Source: Nemertoderma westbladi (lineage: Eukaryota; Xenacoelomorpha; Nemertodermatida; Nemertodermatidae). From it: a DNA stretch of 43,249 bases. Of the stretch, positions 10,362-19,916 are shown in pieces. The stretch is from NCBI GenBank assembly GCA_032718475.1, contig JAUCBJ010005838.1, positions 1-43,249 on the forward strand. Reading direction: 5' to 3'. The notes under the pieces were generated by a model. That model made no database searches. It was given only the letters and a program-made list of their open reading frames with translations, and had not been told where the DNA came from. A program made the translations under genes and the position numbers. Numbering within the stretch: the stretch's first letter is position 1; every line of letters starts with the position of its first letter.

Positions 10362-10814
10362 TTAATTACAACTATTTAACGCAATCCCAGCCTCGGCTAC
10401 AGCCGCGCTCATGCCGGTGTCCTGCATCGTCTGTCTCGTTGCCAGCCTAGCCTTCGGCATCTGTGCGCCCCGGAGGCACATGATGGAGGAACGGAGGAGG
10501 GCGAAACTCAACCGAGTCCTGATGAGGGAGAGAGTCTCCGAGTAGGGAGTGTCCCGTTTCGCCGACAGTAGGAGCGCGATGCGTGTGAGGAGTGCGTGGG
10601 CTGAGCGGCTGGCCCCACCAGTTGTAGCAATTATAAAAGGCGAGAAGCCGGCGTGCTCGACATCATTGATTCTCTCCTCGTACTTCCTCCATTTCTCTCG
10701 ATCATGTTTGCTGTAAGCCGCATCCATGGAGTGAGGATTGGAAGAGCACAGAGGATTGAATACCTTGACGTCGATATACACCCGCTCGAAACGCCCACCC
10801 CACAGCCCATTCGC
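10362..10814 (-). pseudogene. Retroelement polyprotein C-terminus, downstream half (split by element A)
   Basis: The minus-strand reading begins at the element A junction and runs to a stop at 10362. It contains NGLWGGRFERVYIDVKVFNP, then a basic E-K-x-R-x-Y-E-x-R-I helix, VEHAGFSPFIIATTGG and a C-terminal RSSIMCLRGAQ. This is a C-terminal domain common in invertebrate retroelement polyproteins. The acidic D-V-K strand, with a preceding L-D in the other half at 32904-33290, resembles a PD-(D/E)XK nuclease core; that is my inference. About 100 bp of AT-rich 3' sequence (10260-10361) follows. The upstream half resumes at 32904, so this was one gene before element A inserted. Confidence 0.7.
10810..10814. 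repeat. Target-site duplication of element A (left, TTCGC)
   Basis: TTCGC directly precedes the 5' LTR of element A, and CTCGC (32904-32908) directly follows the 3' LTR. Four of five bases agree. The split minus-strand gene becomes continuous across the site if one copy is counted once, which independently supports these five bases as the duplication. Confidence 0.8.
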
Positions 10815-10880
10815 TGTGAGCGGATTCAATTCCGCCTCACATAACCCCCATAAAGTAGGGAAGTGGCGCCTTTAAGCAAT

Positions 10881-10928
10881 ATTGGGGAGTACGAGGTTGA
10901 TTACAATCAACCTCGTATCACCCCCAAT
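10881..10928. promoter_or_regulatory. Hairpin in element A LTR (13-bp perfect stem plus 7-bp outer stem)
   Basis: The inner stem TACGAGGTTGATT / AATCAACCTCGTA has a 2-nt loop (10890-10917). The outer stem ATTGGGG / CCCCAAT (10881-10887 with 10922-10928) is separated by short bulges. In the 3' LTR (32378-32425) the outer stem is kept and the inner one has mismatches. It may fold in the LTR RNA; its function is unknown. Confidence 0.7.
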
Positions 10929-11076
10929 AATGCAGACAACACACGGCCCCAAAGAGCCACAGAAAAGAGGTTATAGGTCAAATCTCTTGGGAGAGGGAAA
11001 GTAGCAGCAGCGGGGGGGAAGCACTCCCACAGAGGTGGAGGCGAGAAGTGGGATAACAACCAATGGGAGAGGAGAG

Positions 11077-11081
11077 CATCC
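11077..11081. repeat. Target-site duplication of element B (CATCC, left)
   Basis: CATCC stands before the 5' LTR of B and again at 25493-25497 after its 3' LTR. The uninterrupted 3' LTR of element A has a single CATCC at the same place (32574-32578), which proves the insertion and the 5-bp duplication typical of BEL/Pao integrases. Confidence 0.97.
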
Positions 11082-12688
11082 TGTTCGCGGTATTTCAACT
11101 TTCCATAACGCGAGTTGAATATTTTTGTATTTATTTAAAATTGATTATTCCGATATTACTACTGGGTGCGGGACCATGGGTTTTGGGCACATTCAATAAA
11201 CTGGGGGCGATTTATGGGCGAACTTTGGGGCAACTTACAGGGTACGGGAATAATTTCATAGTTATAAGGGCCAGGGGGGATGGAAAATGCAAGCAGTATT
11301 CAGGTTAGCCTGAGTACTATTAGGCCCTGGCCAACTTCCTGCTGCCTGTAGGGGTGGATTTGGTAATGCGCCAGGCCTAAAGGACAAGGACTGCCCTTAG
11401 CGGTCCCTGGCCAACGGCAGCTACTACGAGACTGAAAAGAACTCGGAACGCTGACTGCTTGTGTCAGGGATTTGCGACGGGCACCGACGGCCCCTTAGTA
11501 GCCAAGCCGTTCTGGTTCTCGATGATCGAACCCCGGGGTTCGTGAGGGGTGGAGCGGACACGCGAACAGGTGGCCAACTAACGACTGCCCCCTGACCTAA
11601 GCCGTACTGGTTCTCGATGACCGATCCCTTCGGGGTTCGTGAGGGGTGGGACGGACATGCGAAAGGGCTGGCCACAGGACTGGTTTGACAAGGACTGCCC
11701 TTAGCGGTCTCGGGTCAACGGCAGCTACTACGAGCCTGAAAAGAACTCGGAACGCTGACTGCTTGACTGGGATTTGCGACGGGAACCGACGACAGACCCC
11801 TTAGCCAAGCCGTTCTGGTTCTCGATGATCGTTCCCTTCGGGGTTCGTGAGGGGTGGAGCGGACACGCGACGGGGTCGAAAGACAAAGGACTAGACTCGA
11901 CTAGACTCTACCGGCCTACCGACTGTTCGGAGCAGTTTCTCGGCTGCCGAAGCGACTACGAGCCTGAAACGGACTCGGAAAGCCTAGGTGGTTGGGTTTC
12001 TGTGATGAACTGACGGACCCCTAGCCAAGCCGTTCTGGTTCTCGATGATCGAACCCTTCGGGGTTCGTGAGGGGTGGAACGGACACGCGAACGGGTCCAC
12101 CGACACGACAGACTCCTAGCCAAGCCGTACTGGTTCTCGATGACCGAACCCTTCGGGGTTCGAGAGGGGTGGTACGGATACGCGACAGAGTCTACCGACT
12201 GGACCGACCCTTAGCCAAGCCGTGCTGGTTCTCGATGATCGTTCCCTTCGGGGTTCGTGAGGGGTGGAACGGACACGCGACAGGGTCGACCGACACCGAC
12301 ACTACGGCACTAAGACTGGGACTGAGGGAAAATCTGAGGAACATTAGGTAGGCTAAAATTCTGAGCGAACAGTGGGTTATTAAATAATATACCGTAGGGA
12401 TTTATATTATCGTGTATAATTATTGTGAATATTTGGTGTATATTGATTTGGGGAAGCCCAAAATTATTCTTAATCAGGGTTCAATATTGTTGACAAGGTT
12501 CAACAGAGTTCAGTTACATTAAAGAGTATATCCAACTAATGCAGCTTTTTCTCAACCGCAACCCTGCATCTCAGAAATCATTCCTTCTCCACAATCAATA
12601 TCCGGTGACTGGCCGGGGCTCGGTGGTCTGTTAAGTCACGTCTCCAGCATCGGCGTTTTTCCCCCCTGGTGTAGGAATAACGGCAACA
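11082..12688 (+). repeat. Element B 5' LTR (1607 bp)
   Basis: Equal in length to 23886-25492 and about 99.75% identical. The left 300 bp is AT-rich, the middle (11400-12330) is GC-rich and built from repeated hairpin units, and the right part is AT-rich with an initiator-like TTCAGTT at 12509. The short ORFs that read through the middle on both strands are repeat artefacts and appear identically in the 3' LTR. Confidence 0.97.
11504..12285. repeat. Six copies of a ~70-bp hairpin unit inside the B LTR
   Basis: Each unit reads CCAAGCCGT(T/A/G)CTGG, then TTCTCGATGA, a hairpin, then GAGGGGTGG and CGGACACGCGA or close variants. Copies start near 11504, 11600, 11804, 12025, 12118 and 12212. In the best copies the centre is CGAACCC-TTCG-GGGTTCG: a 7-bp stem closed by C-G on a UUCG tetraloop, a very stable RNA fold. 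The first copy lacks the loop and is a 16-bp perfect palindrome; others have one or two mismatches in the stem. The same array is in the 3' LTR at 24308-25089. Confidence 0.9.
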
Positions 12689-12710
12689 AAATTAAGAATA
12701 ATTAATGCGG

Positions 12711-12737
12711 TTAATTTTGACACGGTGTCAAAATTAA
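12711..12737. promoter_or_regulatory. 27-bp perfect palindrome just inside the 5' LTR
   Basis: TTAATTTTGACAC, one G, then its exact reverse complement GTGTCAAAATTAA. It overlaps a direct repeat AAAATTAAGAATAATTA that occurs at about 12687 and again at about 12730. This is where a tRNA primer-binding site is expected, and no match to a tRNA 3' end (TGG...) was recognised next to the LTR. A role in priming, dimerisation or packaging is only a guess. Confidence 0.6.
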
Positions 12738-12942
12738 GAATAATTATCGTGGTCAACTTCAACTGGTGGAAGTTGAGAATCCTTCAATACTCTTCAAAAA
12801 CTCTCTACGTGCTTGCCAGCACCCACTACGAGGAAACTCTGGTATTTGAGTTGAGACAAAGTCGTGGTTTAATTAATCAGCAAACTCGATCTAACCAACT
12901 CGTAGTCGGCAGATCACATATTTGGAGAGTTGTTAACAGGGA

Positions 12943-13134
12943 ATGGAAGTATCGATCACACCCATTGATATAATTCAAGTTGAGCCAGGAATCTGGCACG
13001 TCGAAGTTGAGGTACAAGGAACGAACGTCGGACGATTCAGGATTACTGTTCGGGTGGTTCAAGCTGAGTACAATACCTACGAGGAACTGTTTTACGACAT
13101 CGCGTATCTCGCCATCGACGAGGCGTTACAATGA
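12943..13134 (+). CDS. Small leader ORF, 63 residues, unknown
   Basis: Opens with ATG at 12943 and ends with TGA at 13132-13134. The protein is acidic and beta-rich (WHVEVEVQGTNVGRFRITV), with no known domain. Its stop overlaps the ATG of the next ORF as ATGA, an arrangement used elsewhere for stop-restart translation. A gag-associated role is plausible from position only. Codon use resembles that of gag. Confidence 0.45.
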   Translation: MEVSITPIDIIQVEPGIWHVEVEVQGTNVGRFRITVRVVQAEYNTYEELFYDIAYLAIDEALQ

Positions 13135-13442
13135 CAACAAATAACGTATCCGATACCGACGAGATGGATCACCACACAGACTCGGAAGCCGACGAGGTAC
13201 CAAACGTCAAAAACATGACCCGTCGGTTAGGGGCTCTTAAAGGCGGAGTAACCCGAGCGTATCAACGGATGGAGAAACAACTCAAGGGAGTCAAAACCCC
13301 CCTCAATGAGGTACAAACTCAGCTTCAAAGTATCCGAAATATCCTACAGCGGTACGAAAGAATGATACAGGCGTACCAAGAGCTCGTTCCCCCCACCGAT
13401 CTGGAAAACTACCCCAAGCTGGAAGAACACGTTGTACATTAG
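13131..13442 (+). CDS. gag: Gag N-terminal coiled-coil segment, 103 residues
   Basis: Starts at the ATG that overlaps the previous stop. Residues about 31-90 (LGALKGGVTRAYQRMEKQL and the following heptads) form a helical coil like the N-terminus of BEL/Pao gag proteins. It ends at TAG 13440. The main gag-pol frame is -1 relative to this one and stays open for well over 100 bases upstream of 13481, so the two overlap. A run of six C at 13389-13394 lies in the overlap. Either a -1 translational frameshift or a single-base mutation joins the two parts. Confidence 0.6.
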   Translation: MTTNNVSDTDEMDHHTDSEADEVPNVKNMTRRLGALKGGVTRAYQRMEKQLKGVKTPLNEVQTQLQSIRNILQRYERMIQAYQELVPPTDLENYPKLEEHVVH

Positions 13443-13480
13443 ATGGGTTCCGCAAACAACACCGGAGGACCCTCAGCCTT

Positions 13481-16400
13481 GTGAGAGGCTATGAGGAACA
13501 GTATTACAAGAGGGCTGAAAGAACAGACGCGGAATCAGTACGATCCTCCAGCATCAGGACAGGAGTACATCGCAAGAGAATGGGGTCCACCAGAAATCAG
13601 CACTCCAGCGCTAGGAGCGAGATATCCGGCTCAGCGTGCAGTTCTCAAGGGGCGCCGCCACTCCGAGACCAACTGCGAGAGCGGAAGGCATTAGCCCTCA
13701 AAGCTCGGATGGAAGATGAGTATATTCAACTGCAAGCCGAGCAAGATGTATTAGCTGCAGAAACCCAAAGGCGAGAGGCCGAACAAGCGGCCGAACGGCA
13801 GGCCGAACAACGTGAACAGGAAGCCGAACAACGCAGGCGAGAGGACGAACAACGCAAACGAGAGGACGAACGACAGGCCGAACAACGCAGGCGAGAAGAC
13901 GAACAACGCAAACACGAGGACGAACGACAGGCCGAACAGCGCAAACACGAGGCCGAACAACGCAAACACGAGGACGAACGACAGGCCGAACAGCGCAAAC
14001 ACGAGGCCGAACAACGCAAACAGGAGGCCGAACAACGCGGACGAGAGGCCGAACGGGAGATCGAACAACGTAAATGGGAAGCAGAAATGCGTAAACAACA
14101 CGCCGAGGCCCAAGCAATTCTCATCCACAAAAAGAACGCGGATATTGCAAAACTCGCGGAATACGAAGCCGCACTTATAGAACGAGATATTCAACTCTAC
14201 GAGGACTGGGAGAGGGATATAGATCAGGAATATGAACCAATCCCGGTACCGGAATTAGAAAAGTCATTTATACCGACAGCGGCGAAACTTCCGAAACCCG
14301 AAATCCCGCCTACCAAACAGTCTACGCTATCGGCACAAGCACCGGTGTTCCATCCACCACCGGCGACGCTAAAGAACGAGGAACCTTATTTCCCATCCAA
14401 CACCACGACAGCGAGTGTACCCAAGTACGAGCCTGAAAAGGACTCGGAACGGGACGCCACTCCCCGATCAAACAACCCATTTACATCAACACCACAAACT
14501 CGTAGCCGCGTCATTATTAAAACTCCGCCTATCATTGATCCATCAAGTATGGGAGTGAGTGCCAATAACTATAACCCTCCGAGTCACTCCAGTTCAGACG
14601 ACGTCAGCATCATCCGGGCGTTGGAGAACCGCCTTGCCATGCCGAAGATGGAGATTCGCACCTTCGAAGGAGATCCCGTCGATTACCTCAGATTCAAGAA
14701 ACGGTTCTTTGCGCAGATTGGATCAACGGACATAGCCGACGCACAGAAATTGGTATATTTATCGCAATACCTGGGTGACAAACCCCGCAGAATTGTTGCA
14801 TGTTTTGAAGGAGGTTCTCATGAGGCATACTATGACGCATGGAAAACTCTAGACAAAAGATACGGAAATACCGGAACTATAATTAATAAAACTCTAGAGA
14901 GACTGATACAGGATGCAGGATCACTAGGGGACCCACAGAACATACAGGAATTCTCCGACTCTATGAAAGATGCCTATTATACTCTGAAGCCCTTAAATAA
15001 GGAGGACCAGGTGAACAACATTCTAAACCTCCGACAGATCGCCCGGAAGTTCCCCGGATGGCTACAAAGTAAGTGGGCTTATAAATGTGTAGATCTCCGG
15101 CGCAGACATCCAGATCGAGATCCTAGCTTCCTTGAAATGTCGGCATTCCTGGACGATATCTCCGAAGCCATGAATGACTCGATGTTTTCAAAACAAAGTC
15201 TCGCAAAGTTGGACGGAATAGAGAGCAACTCTAGGAGTAAGATAACCCCTCCGAAACCAAGATTCCGCCCCCCACCGGTAAGTACGATGGCCATCACCAT
15301 GGCTGAGGATTCCGACGACGAAGACTACGAGGAACCGACATCCGCCAAGGAATGGGCATGTTATCTCGCGAATTGGGCCCCCGAAAGGGAAGGCGTCACA
15401 AATTCCCTACTCTGTCTCTTCTGTGGGGAGAAACATAAAGTGGAATTCTGCAGGAAGTTTCAGTTCGCCGAACTCGTCCCACGTTTCGAGGCGATAATGA
15501 AACACCGAGGATGCTTCCGGTGTCTTGGAACAGGTCACTACGTTCGGGATTGCGACCAAAGGTCGTGCTGTGCTGTCTGTAACGACCAACGCCATCACAC
15601 GCTCCTCCACATCCCCGCGAACTTCGACTTTACTACCCTCCCCTTTCGGATCGAAGCCAGGCGAAGAGGAGAAACAAACCACGTCTTCAAAGGAACCCGG
15701 ACAACCCAACGGAGAGAAACCAACCCGTTTAAAATCTCCACCGCTACACCACAAGTAACAAATATTTCGGCCACGATTAATCTTATAAATCGCCGCTACA
15801 TGGTTTTCGCAAAGGTAATCCCAGTAAGGATCCAAGGAGTCGGCAAATCTTTGACGACACTCGCATTCCTCGATAACGGGTCCGACGGAACCATCATCGA
15901 CCGGGATTTTCTCGAGCAACTCGGCCTAGAATATGAGCCTTGTAAACGGCCCATACAAACCATCACCGATAACAGAGAGGTAGAGTCCGGGGAGGTGCAA
16001 CTCCAGATGGAAGGAGTGATGAAGGGCTACGAAACGGCTAAGTTAACCATAAAGAACGCCTTGGTACACACAGACCTCCGGGTGCGGTTCCGACAATCAG
16101 CCGAGTACGCCCCCCTCATACAATTGGACCGGGACGATGTAGACCTGAGGTGTCCGCAGTTGGACGTAAACCGTATCACCCTACTGATCGGACTTGATAC
16201 ACCGGAACTACACATCCCCACCGGAGATATCGCCCGATCTATAAACCAGGATGACGGATTTTATGCTGAACGAACAATAATGGGATGGACACTCTGCGGC
16301 ATTAAGGAGGAAACCACGGACACCTATACCTACCTTCCCAAATGTCAGATTAAAGAGAATGTAACCTCCGTGGGTTACTGCTCAGCTTCGGATCTCGACG

Positions 16401-18109
16401 AGGATTTGTTTCTGGAAACCGAGAAAACCCAACGAGAGATGACGAAATATTTTAATTTGGAGACCCAGGAGTTCGCGGAAAAGGACGAAAATCCATCCGA
16501 AGAGGACCAATATTGTATGGACGTTCTCGACCAGGCCACGTTTAAAGACGGACACTGGAGTTCACCTATGTTATGGAAGGACCCAAACAAACCAATGGCA
16601 AACAACGCCAGCATGGCACTTAGGCGACTTAAAGGGATTCTACGCCGGTTGAATGACCAACCCGAGATAAAGGAGAAGTATAACACCGTAATCCAAGGAT
16701 ATCTCGATGATGGATTAGCAGAAATGGTACCACGGAACGAACTGCAAGGTGGTAAAAGAACATATTATCTCCCGACCCACTATGTAGTAGAAGCCCGCAA
16801 AGGTGGGAAAATCCGAGTGGTAAATGATGCTGCCGCTATATACCAGGGCGAATCCCTAAACAGTCAACTTTATACGGGACCCAACATATATAGCACACTC
16901 ATCGGCGTATTGATCAGGTTCAGGGAAAACCGGGTAGCATTCACCTGTGACATCAAGGCCATGTTTCATCAAGTTCGTACATTACCAAGAGACTCGGACT
17001 GTCTACGTATCCTATGGACGGATAAAACGCTTACTCAACAGGAGATTAGCCAACTCACGATAAAGGACGTAGACATAATGCGTATGGTCGTCAGGATCTT
17101 CGGCGCTAAGGACTCGCCGGTAGCATGCAGTGACATGCTAAAGAGGACGGCAACCAATTGCGAAAACGAGTTCCCTCCAACCGTCATAGAAACCATTCGA
17201 CGATGCTTCTACGTGGACGACGGATGCGCTGGCGCGGATAATGTAGATGAGGCGTATCAGCTAGCAATGGGGATGGTAGAATGTCTAAAGAAAGGAGGGT
17301 TCCCACTCGTGAAGTTCAGATCCCACGACAAAACACTTATGGAAAAGTTTCCGGAGGATATCCGGCTGGAAAATAACAAGATGTATTCGGAGGATGTGGA
17401 ACATCGTGTACTCGGGATTGAATGGGACATAGAATCAGATGAATTCATCTTCAAATATAAACCCCTACCCAAGCCTATGACAAAAAGGGGATGTTTGTCG
17501 ATAAAAAGTGCAATCTTCGACCCACTAAATTTCATATCTCCAGTAACCTTGGCCGGAATGAACCTGATTAAGGAAATGTGGATAGAAGGACTGGGATGGG
17601 ACGAAGAGCTTCCCCCATACCTTAGCGTCAAATGGAGAAAATGGACGGAGCAACTCGAACACCTACATCTTATGCGGATACCTAGACCGTTCTTCCTCGA
17701 TAAACTGCCCACCGATATCTTCCAGCTCCACACCTTTTCGGATGCTTCAAATACCGGAATCGGCGTAGTAACCTTCTTACGGAGACTAAGTAGCGATGGA
17801 AACGGCGATACAAGCTTCTTATTCTCCAAAGCAAAGACGGTATCCGGGGAATTCGTAGCAACGATTCCGAGACTCGAGCTACAAGCTGCAGTTTGGGCAG
17901 TAAGACAGAATCGCATGGCCATGCGGAACCTACGGATCCCCATAGAATCTCAACACTTCTGGGTAGATTCGAGTATAGTTCTCTATTATCTCCACTCTCC
18001 ATCACGGCGTCACACCACGTTTGTTGCAAACCGAGCCACAGAGATTAAACAGTGTACCGGCCGAGAACAGTGGCATCACGTAAACGGGAAGGAAAACCCA
18101 GCGGACTAA
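13481..18109 (+). CDS. gag-pol: BEL/Pao gag-pol: capsid, zinc fingers, protease, reverse transcriptase, RNase H
   Basis: 1542 open codons; the frame is open upstream of 13481 and the first ATG is at about 13580. Residues about 75-245 are a charged E/Q/R repeat coil. A DUF1759-type capsid region starts at about 386 (KMEIRTFEGDPVDYLRFKK). Zinc fingers lie at about 644-706 (CLFCGEKHKVEFC, CFRCLGTGHYVRDC, CCAVC). The protease has FLDNGSDGT at about 795, a DNG active site in place of DSG or DTG. Reverse transcriptase spans about 1085-1290 with FTCDIKAMF and YVDDG at about 1243. RNase H starts near 1417 (HTFSDASNTG) and continues through ELQAAVWA and WVDSS. The frame stops at TAA 18107-18109, right after the last RNase H motif, while the same frame downstream continues with coding. 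The polyprotein makes particles and copies the element RNA. Confidence 0.95.
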   Translation: MRGYEEQYYKRAERTDAESVRSSSIRTGVHRKRMGSTRNQHSSARSEISGSACSSQGAPPLRDQLRERKALALKARMEDEYIQLQAEQDVLAAETQRREAEQAAERQAEQREQEAEQRRREDEQRKREDERQAEQRRREDEQRKHEDERQAEQRKHEAEQRKHEDERQAEQRKHEAEQRKQEAEQRGREAEREIEQRKWEAEMRKQHAEAQAILIHKKNADIAKLAEYEAALIERDIQLYEDWERDIDQEYEPIPVPELEKSFIPTAAKLPKPEIPPTKQSTLSAQAPVFHPPPATLKNEEPYFPSNTTTASVPKYEPEKDSERDATPRSNNPFTSTPQTRSRVIIKTPPIIDPSSMGVSANNYNPPSHSSSDDVSIIRALENRLAMPKMEIRTFEGDPVDYLRFKKRFFAQIGSTDIADAQKLVYLSQYLGDKPRRIVACFEGGSHEAYYDAWKTLDKRYGNTGTIINKTLERLIQDAGSLGDPQNIQEFSDSMKDAYYTLKPLNKEDQVNNILNLRQIARKFPGWLQSKWAYKCVDLRRRHPDRDPSFLEMSAFLDDISEAMNDSMFSKQSLAKLDGIESNSRSKITPPKPRFRPPPVSTMAITMAEDSDDEDYEEPTSAKEWACYLANWAPEREGVTNSLLCLFCGEKHKVEFCRKFQFAELVPRFEAIMKHRGCFRCLGTGHYVRDCDQRSCCAVCNDQRHHTLLHIPANFDFTTLPFRIEARRRGETNHVFKGTRTTQRRETNPFKISTATPQVTNISATINLINRRYMVFAKVIPVRIQGVGKSLTTLAFLDNGSDGTIIDRDFLEQLGLEYEPCKRPIQTITDNREVESGEVQLQMEGVMKGYETAKLTIKNALVHTDLRVRFRQSAEYAPLIQLDRDDVDLRCPQLDVNRITLLIGLDTPELHIPTGDIARSINQDDGFYAERTIMGWTLCGIKEETTDTYTYLPKCQIKENVTSVGYCSASDLDEDLFLETEKTQREMTKYFNLETQEFAEKDENPSEEDQYCMDVLDQATFKDGHWSSPMLWKDPNKPMANNASMALRRLKGILRRLNDQPEIKEKYNTVIQGYLDDGLAEMVPRNELQGGKRTYYLPTHYVVEARKGGKIRVVNDAAAIYQGESLNSQLYTGPNIYSTLIGVLIRFRENRVAFTCDIKAMFHQVRTLPRDSDCLRILWTDKTLTQQEISQLTIKDVDIMRMVVRIFGAKDSPVACSDMLKRTATNCENEFPPTVIETIRRCFYVDDGCAGADNVDEAYQLAMGMVECLKKGGFPLVKFRSHDKTLMEKFPEDIRLENNKMYSEDVEHRVLGIEWDIESDEFIFKYKPLPKPMTKRGCLSIKSAIFDPLNFISPVTLAGMNLIKEMWIEGLGWDEELPPYLSVKWRKWTEQLEHLHLMRIPRPFFLDKLPTDIFQLHTFSDASNTGIGVVTFLRRLSSDGNGDTSFLFSKAKTVSGEFVATIPRLELQAAVWAVRQNRMAMRNLRIPIESQHFWVDSSIVLYYLHSPSRRHTTFVANRATEIKQCTGREQWHHVNGKENPAD
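13770..14110 (+). repeat. Coding minisatellite in gag (E/R/Q-rich coil)
   Basis: Degenerate tandem units of about 30-54 bp built from GAGGACGAACGACAGGCCGA and CAACGCAAACACGAGGCCGA-like words, encoding repeats of E-R-Q-A-E-Q-R-K-H-E. The protein is a long single helix or coil. Long ORFs on the minus strand and in other frames across this tract are shadows of the repeat. Confidence 0.9.
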
Positions 18110-19916
18110 TCAAGCCGAGGCGCCACCCCAAAACAACTCGGTAAAAGTAAACTCTGGCTTACAGGCCCGGAATTCCTACGGCAGCCACAGTTAACATGGA
18201 GTACCCGATTCGACCCCGAACTCGATAGCGGAAAATACTCCGAGGACGATAAAGAGATTCGTAAAATCCATCGAAGCAACGCGGTGGAAATTTATAGTTG
18301 CCTGACTGAGCCTGCAAAGGACTCGGGCAGGCACTATAACGTCGCGACGATCACTCAACTAGCGACGTCTTTACATCGGTTGATCGAGCGAACTTCATCC
18401 ATGAGACGGCTCGTCCACCATGTTATAACCCTTCGCAACTTCCTACGGTGGAAAAACAACAAACCGATAGTTCAACGGAATATACAAGAACTCATTATCG
18501 CGGAGAAGTGTATTGTTAGATATGTCCAGAAAGAAAGTTTCCCCGATGAATGGGAACAACTTAGTGCGGGCAAAACGTTGAAACCGGACAGCCCAGTCTA
18601 CCAACTAAGACCAATGATGGGAGAGGACGGACTGATCCGACTGAATACCCGGATGGCAAACGCCCCGGTCGAATATGAGGTTAAATACCCGGCGCTCTGC
18701 CCGGAACGTCGACACTAGCTAAGCTATTAATTCTACAATGTCACGAGGACAACCACCACGCAGGACAGAATTGGATTATAGCTAATATAAGACAAAGATA
18801 TTGGATCACCCATATCCAGCCACTGATCCGGAAAGTGTTGAAACGTTGCTTCACCTGCAGACGTTACCTAGCGCCACCAATCACTCAAAAGATGGCCGAC
18901 TTACCAGCCACCCATCTACAAGCGGATTCCCAGCCATTCTACGTCACCGGGGTGGACTGTTTCGGACCGTTCACGGTTATTGAACGACGATCCAACATCA
19001 AATGCTGGGGAGCCATCTTCACCTGCCTGAGGTCTAGGGCAATTTACCTAGATATCGTGGTAAATCTGACACAACACGCATTCATCAACGCTCTGCGTCG
19101 GTTCGTGGCGAACAACGGGACATGCCACCACATGTATTCCGATAATGGTACAAACTTTGTGGGAGGAGAAAGGGAACTCAGAGAGGCGATCGAGGGATGG
19201 TTTACCGATAACACACCGCATCCCAAGTCTGGAAGGAACACCAGATACAGTGGCACTTCCAGACCCCCTTAGCCCCCCATACGAGCGGGGTATGGGAGAA
19301 ACTGATCGACCTCGTGAAACGATCCATGCGCGTCGCTCTAGGCGATACCCGGGTAACCCATGATACCCTCCGCACAACATTCTGCGAGATCACGGCTACC
19401 CTGAACAACCGACCTATTGTCCCTATCCGCGACGACCCCACAGACCTGGAGCCCCTCACTCCTAACCACCTACTGGGGAGACCCAAAACCCACGTTCTCC
19501 CGGAAACCATGTTCCCGGATCCCAACGAGATCGCGAAGCATACAAACTGGAAAAAGGCCCAAGCGTTGGCAGCGCATTGGTGGAGAATTTGGGCCCAGGA
19601 ATATCTCATAACCCTCCGGACCAGGAGAAAATGGAACAACACCTACCGGAACGTCGCAGTTGGCGACATGGTACTAGTTAAAGAAGATCTCAAAGACCGC
19701 GTTCACTGGCCTGTGGCGCGGGTCGTGACCATACACCCAAGTAAAGACGGACTTGCGAGGACTGTGACGATACGAACGGCAAAGGGCCACTACCAACGCC
19801 CTATCCAGAAGCTGTGCCTTCTTGAAGGCAATGACAGTGGTGATTCTACGAGAGGTGATAAGATCCCTACTCAAGATCCTGCTGTGGACATTGGTGACAA
19901 TTACAAATCTGTGTAA
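18110..19916 (+). pseudogene. pol: BEL/Pao integrase and C-terminal DUF5641-like region, frameshifted
   Basis: Downstream of the TAA, the gag-pol frame continues to 18718 with the linker and start of integrase. A one-base shift at about 18690-18700 moves coding into the next frame (to about 19220), which carries the H-H-C-C finger (CHEDNHHAG, CFTCRRY) and the catalytic core (GVDCFGPF, YSDNGTNF). A second one-base shift near 19195-19225 leads to the frame with SGVWEKLI (catalytic Glu), WWRIWAQEYL and the tail VGDMVLVKED, ending at TAA 19914-19916. All three catalytic acidic residues are present but in two frames. Integrase inserts the cDNA and makes the 5-bp duplication. Either the copy is dead or the breaks are sequence errors. 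Confidence 0.9.

Larger units (their letters stand above)
10815..11081 (+). repeat. Element A 5' LTR, left part (267 bp)
   Basis: Aligns without gaps to 32312-32578 with about 10 substitutions. It contains a strong hairpin at 10881-10928. The LTR is cut at CATCC (11077-11081) by element B and continues at 25498. Confidence 0.95.

Noticed and set aside
11424-12351. Short ORFs on both strands inside the B LTR, repeated at 24228-25155
   Set aside because: They run through the hairpin repeat array and recur only because the LTR is duplicated; composition is not protein-like.
13698-14194. Cys/Val/Arg-rich and Leu/Phe-rich minus-strand ORFs of 134-147 codons
   Set aside because: Antisense shadows of the gag coding minisatellite.
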